Shown: positions 1-11,675 of the stretch, piece after piece
Layout of the letters: every line of letters starts with the position of its first letter
Position numbering within the stretch: the first letter of the stretch is position 1
Assembly: GCA_902801325.1 (NCBI GenBank)
Contig: CADCHQ010000012.1
Span: 62,001 to 126,000 of the forward strand
Direction: 5' to 3'
Length of the DNA stretch: 64,000 nucleotides
DNA from: an uncultured Bacteroidales bacterium
Lineage (GTDB): Bacteria > Bacteroidota > Bacteroidia > Bacteroidales > Bacteroidaceae
Translations under genes and position numbers: made by a program
The notes under the pieces: generated by a model
Told to the model about the DNA's origin: nothing
What the model saw: the letters and a program-made list of their open reading frames with translations, nothing else
Databases searched by the model: none

Positions 1-279
1 TTGAGCGACACCAAGACCAACACAAAGCCAATGCCCTTGCGTCCCGCCGAGGTTGCCCAAATGCTGGGTACAGTCGACGAGTTGCTTGAAATCCCCGAGG
101 ATGTTATCATCCCATTCGAGATTGGCGAAAGCGTGAAGGTCATCGATGGTCCGTTCACTGGATTCGACGCTGCAATTGAGGAAATCAATAACGAAAAGAA
201 GAAACTGAAAGTGTCTGTTAGGATCTTCGGACGTAAGACTCCGTTAGAGTTGGGCTTTATGCAGGTTGAAAAGCAATAG
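1..279 (+). CDS. nusG: Transcription termination/antitermination protein NusG, C-terminal part (cut by window edge)
   Basis: The reading frame is open to the left edge, so the true start lies outside the window and the TTG at base 1 need not be a start codon. The visible 92 residues hold the NusG C-terminal KOW domain: a stretch beginning [17 protein letters not shown], followed by the usual end GFMQVEKQ. NusG binds RNA polymerase through its missing N-terminal domain, while the KOW domain contacts Rho or ribosomal protein S10. Its position just before rplK is the standard bacterial order (secE-nusG-rplK). Confidence 0.93.
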   Translation: MSDTKTNTKPMPLRPAEVAQMLGTVDELLEIPEDVIIPFEIGESVKVIDGPFTGFDAAIEEINNEKKKLKVSVRIFGRKTPLELGFMQVEKQ

Positions 280-331
280 TCAGATGTTACCTGGCTTTGC
301 TTTCAAAATAATAGATTAAAACAATAAGAAA

Positions 332-775
332 ATGGCTAAAGAAGTTGCTGGATTAATCAAATTACAGATTAAAGGAGGCGCTGCAAATCCATCACCCCCA
401 GTAGGTCCCGCATTGGGTTCCAAGGGTATCAACATCATGGATTTCTGTAAGGCATTCAACGCCAGAACTCAGGACAAGGCCGGTAAGGTGCTGCCTGTTG
501 TTATCACTTATTACACGGACAAGTCTTATGACTTCATCGTCAAGACTCCTCCCGTTGCAATACAGTTGATGGAGGCCGCAAAGATTAAGGGTGGTTCTGC
601 TGAACCTAATCGTCGCAAGGTTGCCGAGATTACTTGGGATCAAGTGCGCACGATCGCCCAGGACAAAATGACCGACCTGAATTGCTTTACTGTAGAAGCT
701 GCAATGACTTTGGTAGCCGGAACAGCAAGAAGTATGGGTATCACCGTCAAGGGTGAATTCCCTGGTAATAACTAA
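332..775 (+). CDS. rplK: 50S ribosomal protein L11
   Basis: 147 residues, the usual length. The N-terminal segment ([20 protein letters not shown]) is the proline-containing factor-binding domain and the C-terminal half binds the GTPase-associated region of 23S rRNA. L11 forms the base of the L10/L7-L12 stalk and is needed for the RelA stringent response. It starts 52 nt after nusG and 17 nt before rplA, consistent with one transcript. Confidence 0.98.
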   Translation: MAKEVAGLIKLQIKGGAANPSPPVGPALGSKGINIMDFCKAFNARTQDKAGKVLPVVITYYTDKSYDFIVKTPPVAIQLMEAAKIKGGSAEPNRRKVAEITWDQVRTIAQDKMTDLNCFTVEAAMTLVAGTARSMGITVKGEFPGNN

Positions 776-792
776 AAAAACTTCAATTAATC

Positions 793-1494
793 ATGAGTAA
801 ACTGACAAAGAACCAAAAGTTGGTCGCTGATAAAATTGAAGCAGGGAAAGCATACACCTTGAAAGAGGCTTCACAACTGGTCAAGGATATCACCACGACC
901 AAGTTTGACGCTTCGGTAGATATCGATGTACGTTTGGGCGTAGACCCTCGTAAGGCCAACCAAATGGTACGTGGCGTGGTTTCACTGCCTAACGGTACCG
1001 GTAAGGTTACACGAGTACTGTGCCTCTGTACACCTGATGCTGAAACTGCTGCTAAAGAAGCTGGCGCTGACTATGTAGGTCTCGATGAATATATCGAGAA
1101 AATCAAAGGTGGCTGGACCGACATCGACGTTATCATCACTATGCCCGCTATCATGGGTAAGATTGGTGCGCTGGGTCGTATTCTGGGTCCCCGTGGCTTG
1201 ATGCCTAACCCCAAGAGTGGTACCGTGACAATGGATGTTGCAAAGGCTATCCGTGAGGTTAAGCAGGGTAAGATTGACTTCAAGGTCGATAAGACTGGTA
1301 TTGTGCATGCTTCCATTGGTAAGGTGTCTTTCGATGCTCAAAAGATCATGGAGAATGCCAAGGAGTTCATCAGCACTATCATCAAGCTGAAGCCCGCCGC
1401 TGCAAAGGGAACTTACATCAAGAGTATTTATCTTTCGAGTACTATGAGCCGCGGTGTCAAGGTCGATCCTAAGGCTGTAGAAGAAATCGCTTAA
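793..1494 (+). CDS. rplA: 50S ribosomal protein L1
   Basis: 233 residues, full length. It carries the L1 signature around [15 protein letters not shown] and the conserved N-terminal helix. L1 forms the mobile stalk at the E site and in many bacteria represses the L11-L1 transcript; no clear L1 target hairpin was recognised in the short leader at 280-331. It ends 12 nt before rplJ. Confidence 0.98.
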   Translation: MSKLTKNQKLVADKIEAGKAYTLKEASQLVKDITTTKFDASVDIDVRLGVDPRKANQMVRGVVSLPNGTGKVTRVLCLCTPDAETAAKEAGADYVGLDEYIEKIKGGWTDIDVIITMPAIMGKIGALGRILGPRGLMPNPKSGTVTMDVAKAIREVKQGKIDFKVDKTGIVHASIGKVSFDAQKIMENAKEFISTIIKLKPAAAKGTYIKSIYLSSTMSRGVKVDPKAVEEIA

Positions 1495-1506
1495 TTTTAG
1501 ACAATC

Positions 1507-2031
1507 ATGAGAAAGGAAGATAAAGTTGCAATTATTGCACAGCTGGGCGAGACCCTGCAGCAGTACCCCCATTTCTACCTTGTAGATGTTGAGGGTATGA
1601 ACGCAGCGTCGACAAGCGCTCTTCGTCGTAAGTGCTTCCAGAACAATATCAAGATGGTTGTTGTAAAAAACACCCTCTTGCACAAGGCTATGGAAGCTTC
1701 GGAGATTGATTTCTCTGCTCTTTATGGCTCACTGAAAGGCACAACTGCCGTAATGTTCACAGAGGTAGCCAATGTACCTGCCAAGATGATTAAGGAACTG
1801 AAGGCTAAGAAGGCTGTTAAGCCCGAGCTGAAGGCTGCTTATGCTGAGGAAGGTTGCTATGTTGGTGCCGAGCAGCTCGATGCCCTGTGCTCCATCAAGA
1901 GCAAGAACGAGGTTATCGCAGAGATTGTTGCACTGCTGCAGTCTCCTGCCAAGAACGTCCTGTCGGCTTTGCAGAGTGGACAGAACACTATCCACGGAGT
2001 CCTCAAGACTCTGGGCGAGAAGGGCGAATAA
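1507..2031 (+). CDS. rplJ: 50S ribosomal protein L10
   Basis: 174 residues, the typical length. L10 anchors L7/L12 dimers to the ribosome through its C-terminal helix. The N-terminal half (MRKEDKVAIIAQLGETLQQY) and the VVKNTLL segment are characteristic. It lies 12 nt after rplA, so any L10 autoregulatory leader would have to overlap the end of rplA. Confidence 0.98.
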   Translation: MRKEDKVAIIAQLGETLQQYPHFYLVDVEGMNAASTSALRRKCFQNNIKMVVVKNTLLHKAMEASEIDFSALYGSLKGTTAVMFTEVANVPAKMIKELKAKKAVKPELKAAYAEEGCYVGAEQLDALCSIKSKNEVIAEIVALLQSPAKNVLSALQSGQNTIHGVLKTLGEKGE

Positions 2032-2094
2032 TCGTACGCATCGCCGCCTAAGATTAATAAAAGTAAGTACAAACAAAAACAAATTTTTAATAAA

Positions 2095-2475
2095 ATGGCA
2101 GATTTGAAAGCTATTGCTGAAGAGTTGGTTAACTTGACAGTGAAAGAAGTTAATGAGTTGGCAACCATCCTGAAGGATGAGTATGGAATTGAGCCCGCCG
2201 CTGCAGCTGTTGCTGTTGCTGGTCCCGCTGCTGGTGCCGCTGCTGGCCCCGCTGCTGAGGAGAAGACTGATTTCGACGTAGTTCTGAAGTCAGCTGGCGC
2301 TAACAAGCTCCAGGTCGTTAAGGCTGTGAAAGAGGCTTGTGGCCTGAACCTGAAGGATGCTAAGGACCTCGTTGACGGTGCTCCCAGCACTCTGAAAGAG
2401 GCTATGCCCAAGGCTGACGCTGAGGCTCTGAAGAAGACCCTCGAGGAAGTTGGCGCAGAAATCGAGCTGAAGTAA
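2095..2475 (+). CDS. rplL: 50S ribosomal protein L7/L12
   Basis: 126 residues: an N-terminal dimerisation domain (about 1-35), an Ala/Gly/Pro-rich hinge (about 38-58), and a C-terminal factor-binding domain with [20 protein letters not shown] and the [15 protein letters not shown] loop. L7/L12 recruits the GTPase factors. It follows a 63-nt gap after rplJ. A terminator-like hairpin starts 25 nt after its stop codon, so dosage relative to rpoB may be set there. Confidence 0.98.
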   Translation: MADLKAIAEELVNLTVKEVNELATILKDEYGIEPAAAAVAVAGPAAGAAAGPAAEEKTDFDVVLKSAGANKLQVVKAVKEACGLNLKDAKDLVDGAPSTLKEAMPKADAEALKKTLEEVGAEIELK

Positions 2476-2499
2476 AATTCCGTCCTGTTTAGGACTAAT

Positions 2500-2537
2500 G
2501 GTAAAGGATCCTCTGGTAGGGGGTTCTTTACCTTTTT
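2500..2537 (+). terminator. Hairpin plus U-run between rplL and rpoB (partial terminator/attenuator)
   Basis: Arms GGTAAAGGATCC (2500-2511) and GGGTTCTTTACC (2521-2532) pair over 12 bp including two G-T pairs, followed by TTTTT (2533-2537). No promoter was recognised in the 40 nt between it and rpoB, so full termination would cut off rpoBC. Partial read-through, as known for the E. coli rplL-rpoB attenuator, is the natural reading. Confidence 0.8.
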
Positions 2538-2577
2538 GTGTCTTGTAAATTACCCAAGTAGACAAAACATATAATAG

Positions 2578-5500
2578 ATGGCTTCTAATTTAATTAACAA
2601 CAGAGTAAATTTCGCTTCTGTAAAGAATCCGATGCCCTATCCGGATTTCTTGGAGGTCCAGCTGAAATCGTTCAATGATTTCCTGCAATTGGACACGCCA
2701 CCAGAATTGAGAAAAAACGATGGCCTGTATAAGGTGTTCTCTGAGAACTTCCCTATTACGGACACGCGTAACAATTTCCAGTTGGAGTTTCTGGATTACT
2801 ACATCGATCCTCCTCGCTATAGTATAGAGGAATGTCTGGAAAGAGGACTGACCTATGCAGTACCCCTTAAGGCCAAACTTAAGTTGTTCTGCACTGATCC
2901 TGAACATGAGGATTTTGATACCGTTATCCAGGATGTCTTCTTGGGTCCCATTCCATACATGACAGATAACGGCACCTTTATTATCAATGGTGCCGAGCGT
3001 GTTGTTGTATCTCAGTTGCACCGTTCTCCTGGCGTCTTCTTCGGTAGTAGCGTACATTCAAACGGTACGCAACTCTATTCTGCCCGTATCATTCCTTTCA
3101 AGGGCTCATGGATTGAGTTTGCGACCGATATAAACAATGTGATGTATGCTTACATCGACCGTAAGAAGAAACTACCTGTTACCACATTGTTGCGTGCAAT
3201 TGGTTTTGAGAAGGACAAGGATATCCTTGAAATCTTCGTTCAAACCGAAGAAATTGCTGTAACGCGTGAAAACTTAGAAAAGTATAAGGGCCAGAAATTG
3301 GCAGCCCGTGTGTTGAAGAGTAGGGTAGAGGACTTCGTGGACGAGGATACAGGTGAAGTAATCTCTGTTGAGCGTAACGAAGTTATCTTGGAGCGTGAGT
3401 CCGAGTTGAATGACGAAAACATCGAACTGATTCTGGATAGTGGTGTTGAAACAGTGCTTGTCTTGAAGGATGATGCTAACACCAGTGGCTATTCTATCAT
3501 CTTCAACACCCTGAACAAAGATACTTCAAACAGTGAGAAGGAGGCCATCCTGCACATCTATCGTCAGCTTCGTAATGCCGATCCTGCCGATGATGCAAGC
3601 GCACGTGAGGTTATTTACAACCTCTTCTTCTCAGAGAAGCGTTATGACTTGGGCGATGTTGGTCGTTATCGTATCAACCGCAAGCTTGGACTTGACACCG
3701 ACCCCAGTGTTCGTGTGCTGACCAAGGAGGATATCATTGAGATAATAAAGTATCTCATTGAGTTGATTAACTCGAAGGCTGCAGTGGATGATATCGACCA
3801 CCTGTCGAATCGTCATGTTCGTACTGTTGGAGAACAGTTGAGCAACCAGTTTGCTATTGGTTTGGCCCGTATGGCTCGCACTATTCGTGAGAAGATGAAC
3901 GTTCGTGACAACGAAGTGTTCACTCCTACCGACTTGATCAATGCCAAGACGATTTCAAGCGTAATCAACAGTTTCTTCGGTACGAATGCATTGTCTCAGT
4001 TCATGGACCAGACCAACCCCTTGGCAGAAGTTACCCACAAGCGTCGTTTGTCGGCCTTAGGTCCTGGTGGTTTGTCTCGTGAGCGTGCAGGCTTTGAGGT
4101 TCGTGACGTGCATTACACTCACTATGGTCGTCTCTGTCCTATTGAGTCTCCTGAAGGTCCCAACATCGGTTTGATTAGTTCTCTTTGCGTATTTGCCAAG
4201 ATCAATAACCTTGGTTTCATCGAGACACCTTATCGTGTAGTAAGTGATGGAAAGGTTGACTTGAGCAATGAAGGCATAAGATATATGACCGCTGAAGAAG
4301 AAGAGGGTCAAATTATTGGTCAGGGTAATGCACCCTTGAACGATGATGGAACCTTTATCCGTTCGCGTGTAAAGTGTCGTCGTGACGATGACTATCCCGT
4401 TGTTCCTCCTTCGGAGGTCAACCTGATGGACGTTGCTCCTCAGCAGATTGCATCCATTGCTGCTGCTTTGATTCCTTTCTTGGAGCACGACGATGCCCAC
4501 CGTGCATTGATGGGATCGAACATGATGCGCCAGGCCGTACCTTTGCTTCGCACCGAGGCTCCTATTGTTGGTACTGGTATTGAGAAGCAGGTGTGTGAGG
4601 ATAGCCGCACGATGATTACCGCAGAAGGCGAAGGTGTTGTCGACTACGTTGACGCTACTACCATCCGCATTCTTTACGATCGTACTGAGGACGAAGAATT
4701 TGTTAGCTTCGAGCCTGCACTGAAGGAGTATCGCATTCCTAAGTTCCGTCGCACAAACCAGAACATGACCATCGACCTTCGTCCCATTTGCAACAAGGGC
4801 GATCGTGTGAAGGCTGGCGATATCCTTACCGAAGGTTATTCTACGGCTAACGGAGAATTGGCTCTGGGTAAGAACTTGCTGGTGGCTTATATGCCTTGGA
4901 AGGGATATAACTACGAGGATGCCATTGTGCTCAATGAACGCATCGTTCGTGAGGATATCATGACGAGTGTTCACGTCGAGGAATTTGCTTTGGAGGTTCG
5001 TGAGACCAAACGTGGTTACGAAGAACTGACGAGTGATATTCCCAACGTCAGCGAAGAGGCTACGAAGGACCTTGATGAAAATGGTATCATCCGTATTGGT
5101 GCTCGCGTAACTCCTGGCGACATCATGATTGGTAAGATTACGCCCAAGGGCGAGAGTGACCCCAGTCCTGAAGAAAAGCTTCTTCGTGCCATCTTCGGCG
5201 ACAAGGCCGGTGACGTGAAGGATGCTTCACTGAAGGCAAATCCCTCGCTTAATGGTGTTGTCATTGACAAGAAACTCTTCTCTCGTGCCATCAAGACACG
5301 TTCTTCGAAGATGCAGGACAAGCCTCGTTTGGCTGCTATCGATGAGGAATTCGCAAATAAGGTTGCCGACCTGAAAGCTATTCTTATTGACAAGTTGCTT
5401 GAACTCACCAAGGGTTTGGCCTCCCAGGGCGTGAAGGATTACATGGGTACTGAGGTCATTCCTCACGGAAAGCGTTTCACTGCTGCTGCCCTTGAAGCAC

Positions 5501-6390
5501 TCGACTTCACAGCTATTCAGCTGTCAGGCTGGACGAAGAAAGAGTACACCAATCAGCTCATCTCTAAGCTTGTCATCAATTATCTGAAGAAGTTTAAGTT
5601 GTTGGATGCAGAGATGAAGCGCAAGAAGTTTGCTATCACCATTGGTGACGAACTTCCCGCAGGCATCATTCAGATGGCTAAGGTCTATATCGCTAAGAAA
5701 CGTAAGATTGGCGTAGGTGACAAGATGGCCGGACGTCACGGTAACAAGGGTATTGTGTCGAAGGTAGTACGTCAGGAGGATATGCCTTTCTTGGCTGACG
5801 GAACACCTGTTGACATTGTACTTAACCCTCTGGGTGTGCCTTCTCGTATGAACATCGGTCAGATATTCGAAACCATCCTGGGTGCTGCCGGTAAGGAACT
5901 GGGTGTTAAGTTTGCTTCTCCCATCTTCGATGGTGCCACACTTGATGATTTGGATGAATGGACCGAAAAGGCTGGTCTGCCTCGCTATTGCTCTACGCAG
6001 TTGTACGATGGTGCAACAGGTGAGCCCTTCGACCAGTTAGCAACAGTTGGCGTCGCATACATGCTGAAGCTTGGCCACATGGTTGAGGACAAGATGCATG
6101 CTCGTTCTATTGGCCCGTACTCTCTCATTACTCAGCAGCCTCTTGGCGGTAAGGCCCAGTTCGGTGGCCAGCGTTTTGGTGAGATGGAGGTTTGGGCTAT
6201 CGAGGCCTTCGGTGCTTCTCACGTACTGCAAGAGATTCTGACTATCAAGTCGGATGATGTTGTAGGTCGCAGCAAGGCATACGAGGCAATTGTTAAGGGT
6301 GAGCCTATGCCCACTCCTGGTATTCCTGAGTCGTTGAACGTGCTTCTGCACGAGCTTAAGGGCTTAGGTCTGAGCGTAACCCTTGATTAA
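2578..6390 (+). CDS. rpoB: DNA-directed RNA polymerase subunit beta
   Basis: 1270 residues, the length expected in Bacteroidota. The rifampicin cluster starts near residue 466 ([17 protein letters not shown]) and keeps the drug-sensitive residues D477, H487 and S492 (E. coli D516, H526, S531). Other anchors are [18 protein letters not shown] and the C-terminal [18 protein letters not shown]. RpoB forms one pincer of the core enzyme and part of the active site. The ATG lies 40 nt after the attenuator-like hairpin, and rpoC follows 24 nt downstream. Confidence 0.99.
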   Translation: MASNLINNRVNFASVKNPMPYPDFLEVQLKSFNDFLQLDTPPELRKNDGLYKVFSENFPITDTRNNFQLEFLDYYIDPPRYSIEECLERGLTYAVPLKAKLKLFCTDPEHEDFDTVIQDVFLGPIPYMTDNGTFIINGAERVVVSQLHRSPGVFFGSSVHSNGTQLYSARIIPFKGSWIEFATDINNVMYAYIDRKKKLPVTTLLRAIGFEKDKDILEIFVQTEEIAVTRENLEKYKGQKLAARVLKSRVEDFVDEDTGEVISVERNEVILERESELNDENIELILDSGVETVLVLKDDANTSGYSIIFNTLNKDTSNSEKEAILHIYRQLRNADPADDASAREVIYNLFFSEKRYDLGDVGRYRINRKLGLDTDPSVRVLTKEDIIEIIKYLIELINSKAAVDDIDHLSNRHVRTVGEQLSNQFAIGLARMARTIREKMNVRDNEVFTPTDLINAKTISSVINSFFGTNALSQFMDQTNPLAEVTHKRRLSALGPGGLSRERAGFEVRDVHYTHYGRLCPIESPEGPNIGLISSLCVFAKINNLGFIETPYRVVSDGKVDLSNEGIRYMTAEEEEGQIIGQGNAPLNDDGTFIRSRVKCRRDDDYPVVPPSEVNLMDVAPQQIASIAAALIPFLEHDDAHRALMGSNMMRQAVPLLRTEAPIVGTGIEKQVCEDSRTMITAEGEGVVDYVDATTIRILYDRTEDEEFVSFEPALKEYRIPKFRRTNQNMTIDLRPICNKGDRVKAGDILTEGYSTANGELALGKNLLVAYMPWKGYNYEDAIVLNERIVREDIMTSVHVEEFALEVRETKRGYEELTSDIPNVSEEATKDLDENGIIRIGARVTPGDIMIGKITPKGESDPSPEEKLLRAIFGDKAGDVKDASLKANPSLNGVVIDKKLFSRAIKTRSSKMQDKPRLAAIDEEFANKVADLKAILIDKLLELTKGLASQGVKDYMGTEVIPHGKRFTAAALEALDFTAIQLSGWTKKEYTNQLISKLVINYLKKFKLLDAEMKRKKFAITIGDELPAGIIQMAKVYIAKKRKIGVGDKMAGRHGNKGIVSKVVRQEDMPFLADGTPVDIVLNPLGVPSRMNIGQIFETILGAAGKELGVKFASPIFDGATLDDLDEWTEKAGLPRYCSTQLYDGATGEPFDQLATVGVAYMLKLGHMVEDKMHARSIGPYSLITQQPLGGKAQFGGQRFGEMEVWAIEAFGASHVLQEILTIKSDDVVGRSKAYEAIVKGEPMPTPGIPESLNVLLHELKGLGLSVTLD

Positions 6391-6414
6391 CGGATACTAA
6401 TAAAGATTACAATT

Positions 6415-9400
6415 ATGGCTTTTAAGAAAGAAAGTAAGATAAAGACTAATTTCACGAAGATTACCATCGGTCTGGCTTCTCCTGAAGAGATTCTGGAGAG
6501 CTCGTATGGTGAGGTTCTGAAGCCCGAGACCATCAACTATCGTACCTATAAGCCCGAGCGTGATGGCCTGTTCTGCGAGCGCATTTTTGGTCCTACCAAG
6601 GACTATGAGTGCCATTGCGGTAAGTATAAGCGTATCCGTTATAAGGGTATCGTCTGCGACCGTTGTGGTGTAGAGGTTACTGAGAAGAAAGTACGTCGTG
6701 AGCGTAGCGGACACATCGCTTTAGTAGTGCCTGTTGCCCACATCTGGTACTTCCGCTCACTGCCTAACAAGATTGGATATCTGCTTGGCTTGCCTACCAA
6801 GAAGTTGGACCAGATTATCTACTACGAACGCTATGTAGTCATCCAACTGGGTGCCATGGCAGGCGTGAAGATAGAATCTTTGGGTCGTCCTTTGGAAGAG
6901 AATGACTTGCTCTCCGAGGAAGAGTACACCGAGGTTATGGAGCACGTCTCAAAGGACAATGCATACCTTGAAGACAATGATCCCAGCAAGTTCATTGCCA
7001 AGATGGGTGCCGAGGCCGTTTATGACCTTCTTTGCCGTGTCGACCTTGATGCTCTGTCTTTCCAACTCCGTGATATGGCCAATCAGGAAGGTGCACAGCA
7101 ACGCAAGAATGACGCCTTGAAGCGTTTGCAGGTAGTTGAGTCCTTCCGTGCCAGCCGTGAACGCAATCGTCCCGAGTGGATGATAATGAAGATACTTCCC
7201 GTCATTCCTCCCGAATTGCGTCCTTTGGTACCTCTGGATGGTGGTCGTTTCGCCACGAGTGACCTCAATGACCTCTATCGTCGTGTCATCATTCGTAACA
7301 ATCGTCTGAAGCGTCTCATCGAGATTAAGGCCCCCGAAGTCATCCTTCGCAACGAGAAGCGTATGTTGCAAGAGGCTGTCGACAGTCTGTTTGACAACAG
7401 CCGCAAGAGTAGTGCTGTGAAGACGGAGAATAACCGTCCTTTGAAGTCCCTCTCGGATTCACTGAAGGGTAAACAAGGTCGTTTCCGTCAGAACCTTCTG
7501 GGTAAGCGTGTTGACTATAGTGCTCGTTCGGTTATCGTCGTAGGTCCTGAACTGAAGATGGGTGAGTGCGGTCTGCCCAAACTGATGGCAGCCGAGCTCT
7601 ACAAGCCTTTCATTATCCGCAAGCTCATTGAGCGCGGTATCGTGAAGACGGTGAAGTCGGCCAAGAAGATTGTTGACCGCAAGGAACCCATCATTTGGGA
7701 CATCTTGGAGCATGTTATGAAGGGACATCCCGTTCTCCTCAACCGTGCCCCGACACTTCACCGTTTGGGTATTCAGGCCTTCCAGCCTAAGATGATTGAA
7801 GGTAAGGCAATTCAGCTTCATCCTCTGGCATGTACAGCCTTCAACGCTGACTTCGATGGTGACCAGATGGCTGTTCATTTGCCCTTGAGCAATGAGGCTA
7901 TCCTTGAGGCTCAGATATTGATGCTGCAAAGCCACAATATTCTTAATCCCGCAAATGGTGCTCCTATCACCGTGCCTTCTCAGGACATGGTGCTCGGTCT
8001 GTACTATATCACCAAGTTGCGTCCCGGTGCTAAGGGCCAGGGCCTGACTTTCTATGGTCCCGAAGAGGCTATCATTGCTTACAATGAAAAGAAGGTTGAC
8101 ATCCACGCCCCCATTAAGGTCGTTGTCGACGACAAGATGGAGGATGGCACCATCGGTAAGAAGATGGTGGAGACTTCAGTTGGTCGCATCATCGTCAACG
8201 AGGTCGTTCCCACAGAGGTAGGCTTCTTCAATGAGACCATCTCCAAGAAGAACCTTCGCGGCATCATTACCGATGTCATCAAGACCGTCGGTGTTGCTCG
8301 TGCATGTACCTTCCTTGATGGTATCAAGAACTTGGGTTACAAGATGGCCTACGAAGGCGGTCTGTCATTCAACCTTGGCGATATCATTATCCCCGAGGAG
8401 AAGAAGACCCTTATTCACCGTGGTAATGATGAAGTAGAGCGTATTGCTCAGGACTATGGAATGGGCTTTATCACAGATAAGGAACGCTACAACAAGGTCA
8501 TCGACGCCTGGACTCACATCAACAACGACCTGTCTGAAATCCTGATGAAGGAAATGAAGGAGGCCGACCAAGGCTTCAATGCTGTGTACATGATGCTTGA
8601 CTCTGGAGCTCGTGGTAGTAAGGGACAGATTAGCCAGCTCTCTGGTATGCGTGGTCTGATGGCCAAGCCTCAGAAGGCTGGTGCCGAGCCTCTTATCATT
8701 GAGGATCCCATTATCTCGAACTTTAAGGAGGGTATGTCCGTGCTGGAATACTTTATTTCTACCCACGGTGCCCGTAAGGGTCTGGCCGATACCGCTCTGA
8801 AGACTGCCGACGCCGGTTACCTGACGCGTCGTTTGGTTGACGTATCTCATGACGTTATCATCACCGAGGAAGACTGCGGCACACTCCGTGGTCTCAACTG
8901 CACAGCCCTTAAGAATGGCGACGAAGTCATCTCTTCACTCTATGAGCGCATTCTGGGTCGTGTGTCGGTTCACGATATCATACATCCTGTCACAGGTAAA
9001 CTTATCTGTGCCGCAGGTGAAGAGATTACTGAGGCCAAGGCTCAGGAGATTGAGGACAGTCCTATTGAGAGTGTCGAGATTCGTTCAGTGCTCACCTGTG
9101 AGTCGAAGCATGGTGTCTGCATGAAGTGCTATGGCCGTAACCTTGCCACCAGTCAGATGGTGCAGAAGGGTGAAGCCGTTGGTGTCATCGCAGCCCAGTC
9201 TATCGGTGAGCCTGGTACCCAGTTGACACTGCGTACTTTCCACGCCGGTGGTGTGGCAGGTAATGCTGTTGCCAATGCCATGATTGTTGCCAAGTACGAT
9301 GCGAAGCTTAATTTCGATGAGTTACGTACCGTTGACTTTACCGACGAAGACGGCAAGGCTGCCAAGATGGTAGTAGGTCGTCTGGCCGAGGTTCGCTTTG

Positions 9401-10716
9401 TTGAGCCTAAGACCGGCATCGTTCTTCTTGCCCAGAGTGTACCTTATGGTTCTACCCTCTATTGCAAGGAAGGCGACTTGGTGAAGAAGGGCGACGTCGT
9501 GGCCAAGTGGGACCCCTTCAATGCAGTCATCGTTACCGAGGCTCCCGGCCAAGTTCAGTTCGAGAACGTTGTCGAGGGCATCACCTATCGTGTAGAGACT
9601 GACGAGATTTCGGGTCAACGTGAGTTGATCGTTACCGAGTCTAAGGACCGTACCATCGTTCCTTCTGCTCACATCTTAGACGAGAATGGTGAACTCATTC
9701 GCACCTATAACTTCCCCATCAATGGCCATATCGTTGTCAACGACGGTCAGAAGGTGAAGGCTGGTGACGTTCTGGTAAAGATTCCACGTGCATTAGGCGG
9801 CGGTGGTGGTGACATCACTGGTGGTCTGCCTCGTGTAACGGAGTTGTTCGAGGCACGCAACCCGTCTAACCCTGCTATCGTTGCTGAAATCGATGGTGAG
9901 GTCACTATGGGTAAGCTCAAGCGTGGTAATCGTGAGATCATTATTACATCGAAGGTTGGCGACCAGCGTAAGTATCTCGTACCTCTGTCGAAGCAGATTC
10001 TGGTACAGGAGAACGACTACGTACGTGCCGGTACCCCGCTCAGCGACGGTGCTATCACGCCTGCCGACATTCTAGCCATCAAGGGTCCCACAGCCGTTCA
10101 AGAGTACATCGTGAACGAGATTCAGGACGTTTACCGTCTGCAAGGTGTAAAGATCAACGATAAGCATTTCGAAGTTATCGTACGTCAGATGATGCGCAAG
10201 GTTCAGATCGATGAGCCAGGCGACACCCGCTTCCTAGAGCAACAGGTTGTCGACAAACTTGACTTTGCCGAAGAGAACGACCGCATCTGGGGTAAGAAGG
10301 TAGTCACCGACGCCGGAGACTCTGAGACCATGCAGAAGGGTATGATTGTTACTGCCCGCAAGCTCCGCGACGAGAATTCGATGCTGAAGCGTAAGGATAT
10401 GAAGATCGTGCAGGTGCGCGACGCTGTTCCTGCAACCTCTACGCAGATACTGCAAGGTATCACCCGCGCAGCCCTGCAGACGGGTAGCTTTATCTCCGCT
10501 GCATCGTTCCAGGAGACGACTAAGGTGCTCAACGAGGCCGCCATCAATGGTAAGACCGACCGCCTGGAGGGTATGAAGGAGAACGTTATTTCCGGTCACC
10601 TCATCCCCGCCGGCACGGGTCTGCGCGAATTCGATAAGATTATCGTAGGCGCGAAGGAAGACTTTGATCGCGCCATGCTGACCCGCAAGTCGATTCTCGA
10701 CCTCGACGACATGTAA
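6415..10716 (+). CDS. rpoC: DNA-directed RNA polymerase subunit beta'
   Basis: 1433 residues, uninterrupted. The N-terminal zinc site is visible as C66, C68, C81 and C84 (CHCGKYK ... CDRCG). The catalytic magnesium loop [10 protein letters not shown] has aspartates at 479, 481 and 483. The second zinc site reads [13 protein letters not shown], and the trigger-loop/bridge-helix region follows the usual order. Transcription stops at a strong hairpin 39 nt after the stop codon. In related genomes the rpsL operon follows closely; here about 17.5 kb of other genes intervene. Confidence 0.99.
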   Translation: MAFKKESKIKTNFTKITIGLASPEEILESSYGEVLKPETINYRTYKPERDGLFCERIFGPTKDYECHCGKYKRIRYKGIVCDRCGVEVTEKKVRRERSGHIALVVPVAHIWYFRSLPNKIGYLLGLPTKKLDQIIYYERYVVIQLGAMAGVKIESLGRPLEENDLLSEEEYTEVMEHVSKDNAYLEDNDPSKFIAKMGAEAVYDLLCRVDLDALSFQLRDMANQEGAQQRKNDALKRLQVVESFRASRERNRPEWMIMKILPVIPPELRPLVPLDGGRFATSDLNDLYRRVIIRNNRLKRLIEIKAPEVILRNEKRMLQEAVDSLFDNSRKSSAVKTENNRPLKSLSDSLKGKQGRFRQNLLGKRVDYSARSVIVVGPELKMGECGLPKLMAAELYKPFIIRKLIERGIVKTVKSAKKIVDRKEPIIWDILEHVMKGHPVLLNRAPTLHRLGIQAFQPKMIEGKAIQLHPLACTAFNADFDGDQMAVHLPLSNEAILEAQILMLQSHNILNPANGAPITVPSQDMVLGLYYITKLRPGAKGQGLTFYGPEEAIIAYNEKKVDIHAPIKVVVDDKMEDGTIGKKMVETSVGRIIVNEVVPTEVGFFNETISKKNLRGIITDVIKTVGVARACTFLDGIKNLGYKMAYEGGLSFNLGDIIIPEEKKTLIHRGNDEVERIAQDYGMGFITDKERYNKVIDAWTHINNDLSEILMKEMKEADQGFNAVYMMLDSGARGSKGQISQLSGMRGLMAKPQKAGAEPLIIEDPIISNFKEGMSVLEYFISTHGARKGLADTALKTADAGYLTRRLVDVSHDVIITEEDCGTLRGLNCTALKNGDEVISSLYERILGRVSVHDIIHPVTGKLICAAGEEITEAKAQEIEDSPIESVEIRSVLTCESKHGVCMKCYGRNLATSQMVQKGEAVGVIAAQSIGEPGTQLTLRTFHAGGVAGNAVANAMIVAKYDAKLNFDELRTVDFTDEDGKAAKMVVGRLAEVRFVEPKTGIVLLAQSVPYGSTLYCKEGDLVKKGDVVAKWDPFNAVIVTEAPGQVQFENVVEGITYRVETDEISGQRELIVTESKDRTIVPSAHILDENGELIRTYNFPINGHIVVNDGQKVKAGDVLVKIPRALGGGGGDITGGLPRVTELFEARNPSNPAIVAEIDGEVTMGKLKRGNREIIITSKVGDQRKYLVPLSKQILVQENDYVRAGTPLSDGAITPADILAIKGPTAVQEYIVNEIQDVYRLQGVKINDKHFEVIVRQMMRKVQIDEPGDTRFLEQQVVDKLDFAEENDRIWGKKVVTDAGDSETMQKGMIVTARKLRDENSMLKRKDMKIVQVRDAVPATSTQILQGITRAALQTGSFISAASFQETTKVLNEAAINGKTDRLEGMKENVISGHLIPAGTGLREFDKIIVGAKEDFDRAMLTRKSILDLDDM

Positions 10717-10754
10717 TCAGAGTGCCTCCTTGTGAGGTCAACTGAAATAGTTTT

Positions 10755-10795
10755 GGAGGCAGTCCTCAGCAATGGGGATTGCCTCCTTTCTTTTT
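10755..10795 (+). terminator. Terminator after rpoC
   Basis: GGAGGCAGTCC (10755-10765) pairs with GGATTGCCTCC (10776-10786) over 11 bp with one G-T pair, followed by TTTCTTTTT. It closes the rplK-rpoC transcription unit. Confidence 0.9.
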
Positions 10796-10876
10796 GTCTT
10801 ACAGCCATCGTATTTGGCATAAAAAGCTCTTTTAATGTTCTTTAAGGGTCAAAAGGACGATAATCCCGTTCAAGCA

Positions 10877-10908
10877 TTTCGCCATGTCGGGGAAAAGTAG
10901 TATCTTTG
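10877..10908 (+). promoter_or_regulatory. Bacteroidota-type promoter for the nucleotidyltransferase gene
   Basis: TTTC at 10877-10880 (-33 region), a 20-nt spacer and TATCTTTG at 10901-10908 (-7 element, consensus TAnnTTTG). The element lies 30 nt before the ATG at 10939. An in-frame TTG inside the -7 element could extend the reading frame upstream, but it would lie at or before the transcript start, so it is rejected. Confidence 0.7.
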
Positions 10909-10938
10909 CAGCCGAAAACGAGAAAGGTCACATTATCC

Positions 10939-11658
10939 ATGAAGTTTGCAATCATCGCAGCGGGCGAAGGTTCGCGTTTAGCTCAGGAGGGCGTGGCATT
11001 GCCCAAGCCGTTGGTACGCCTCCAAGGCGAACCCATGATACAGCGCCTCATACGCATCTTTCGCGAGTGTGGGGCGGAATCCATCTCCATTATCGTAAAT
11101 ACCCTGCGTCCCGAAACGGAGGCTTTTGTCCGTCAGTTGATAGCCGACGGCCAAGCTCAAGTGCCCATTCACCTGGTGGTTCGCAGTACTCCCAGCTCCA
11201 TGCACAGTTTTTCGGAGCTTGCACCTTCGCTTCGTGGCAGCGACTTCTGCCTGACCACGGTCGATACCATCTTCCGTGAAGAAGAATTTGCCCGTTTCAT
11301 CGAGGATTTCCGCCAAAGCGATGCCGATGGGATGATGGCTGTCACCGACTATATTGACGATGAGAAGCCTCTCTACGTAGGTACTGATTCGGAACTGAAC
11401 ATTACGGGGTTCTATGACCAGCGTCAGCCCGACAGCCGTTACATTTCGGGAGGCATTTATTGCCTTCGCGATAGTGCCCTCGACGTCCTTGAGCATTGCA
11501 TGGCGCAAGGACAAAGCCGCATGCGCAACTTCCAGCGGGCGTTGGTGGCCGAAGGCTTGCATTTGGTAGCCCGCCCCTTGTCGAAGATTCTTGATGTCGA
11601 CCATGCTGAGGACATTCAGAAAGCAGAGGATTTCTTGGCATTGAACATTGACAATTGA
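10939..11658 (+). CDS. Sugar-phosphate nucleotidyltransferase (NTP_transferase family)
   Basis: 239 residues from the ATG that opens MKFAIIAAGEGSRL. The glycine-rich nucleotide loop with Arg13 and the following PKPLVRLQGEPMIQRL are typical of GT-A-fold enzymes that join a sugar-1-phosphate to an NTP. A TTVD segment near residue 112 is a likely metal-binding Asp. The family supplies NDP-sugars for envelope glycans or lipid head groups; the exact sugar cannot be read. The last codons and the TGA stop lie inside an ATTGAACATTGA-type repeat (11639-11670), so the original C-terminus may have been altered. It could also be a MobA-like or choline-phosphate cytidylyltransferase. Confidence 0.75.
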   Translation: MKFAIIAAGEGSRLAQEGVALPKPLVRLQGEPMIQRLIRIFRECGAESISIIVNTLRPETEAFVRQLIADGQAQVPIHLVVRSTPSSMHSFSELAPSLRGSDFCLTTVDTIFREEEFARFIEDFRQSDADGMMAVTDYIDDEKPLYVGTDSELNITGFYDQRQPDSRYISGGIYCLRDSALDVLEHCMAQGQSRMRNFQRALVAEGLHLVARPLSKILDVDHAEDIQKAEDFLALNIDN

Positions 11659-11670
11659 ACATTGATCATT
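11639..11670. repeat. AT-rich dispersed repeat (TTGAACATTGA type)
   Basis: About three imperfect copies of a ten-base unit (TTGAACATTG, ACAATTGAAC, ATTGATCATT). The same family recurs at 52741-52779 and, in coding sequence, at 63386-63418. Here it encodes the last residues and the stop codon of the upstream gene and ends just before the TTG start of the next. Confidence 0.75.
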
Positions 11671-11675
11671 AAGGT

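Noticed and set aside
3961..4080. Rifampicin-resistance substitutions in rpoB
   Set aside because: D477, H487 and S492 are the sensitive residues.
10906..10938. Upstream TTG start for the nucleotidyltransferase
   Set aside because: It lies inside the -7 promoter element; the family start MKFAIIAAGEG fits the ATG at 10939.
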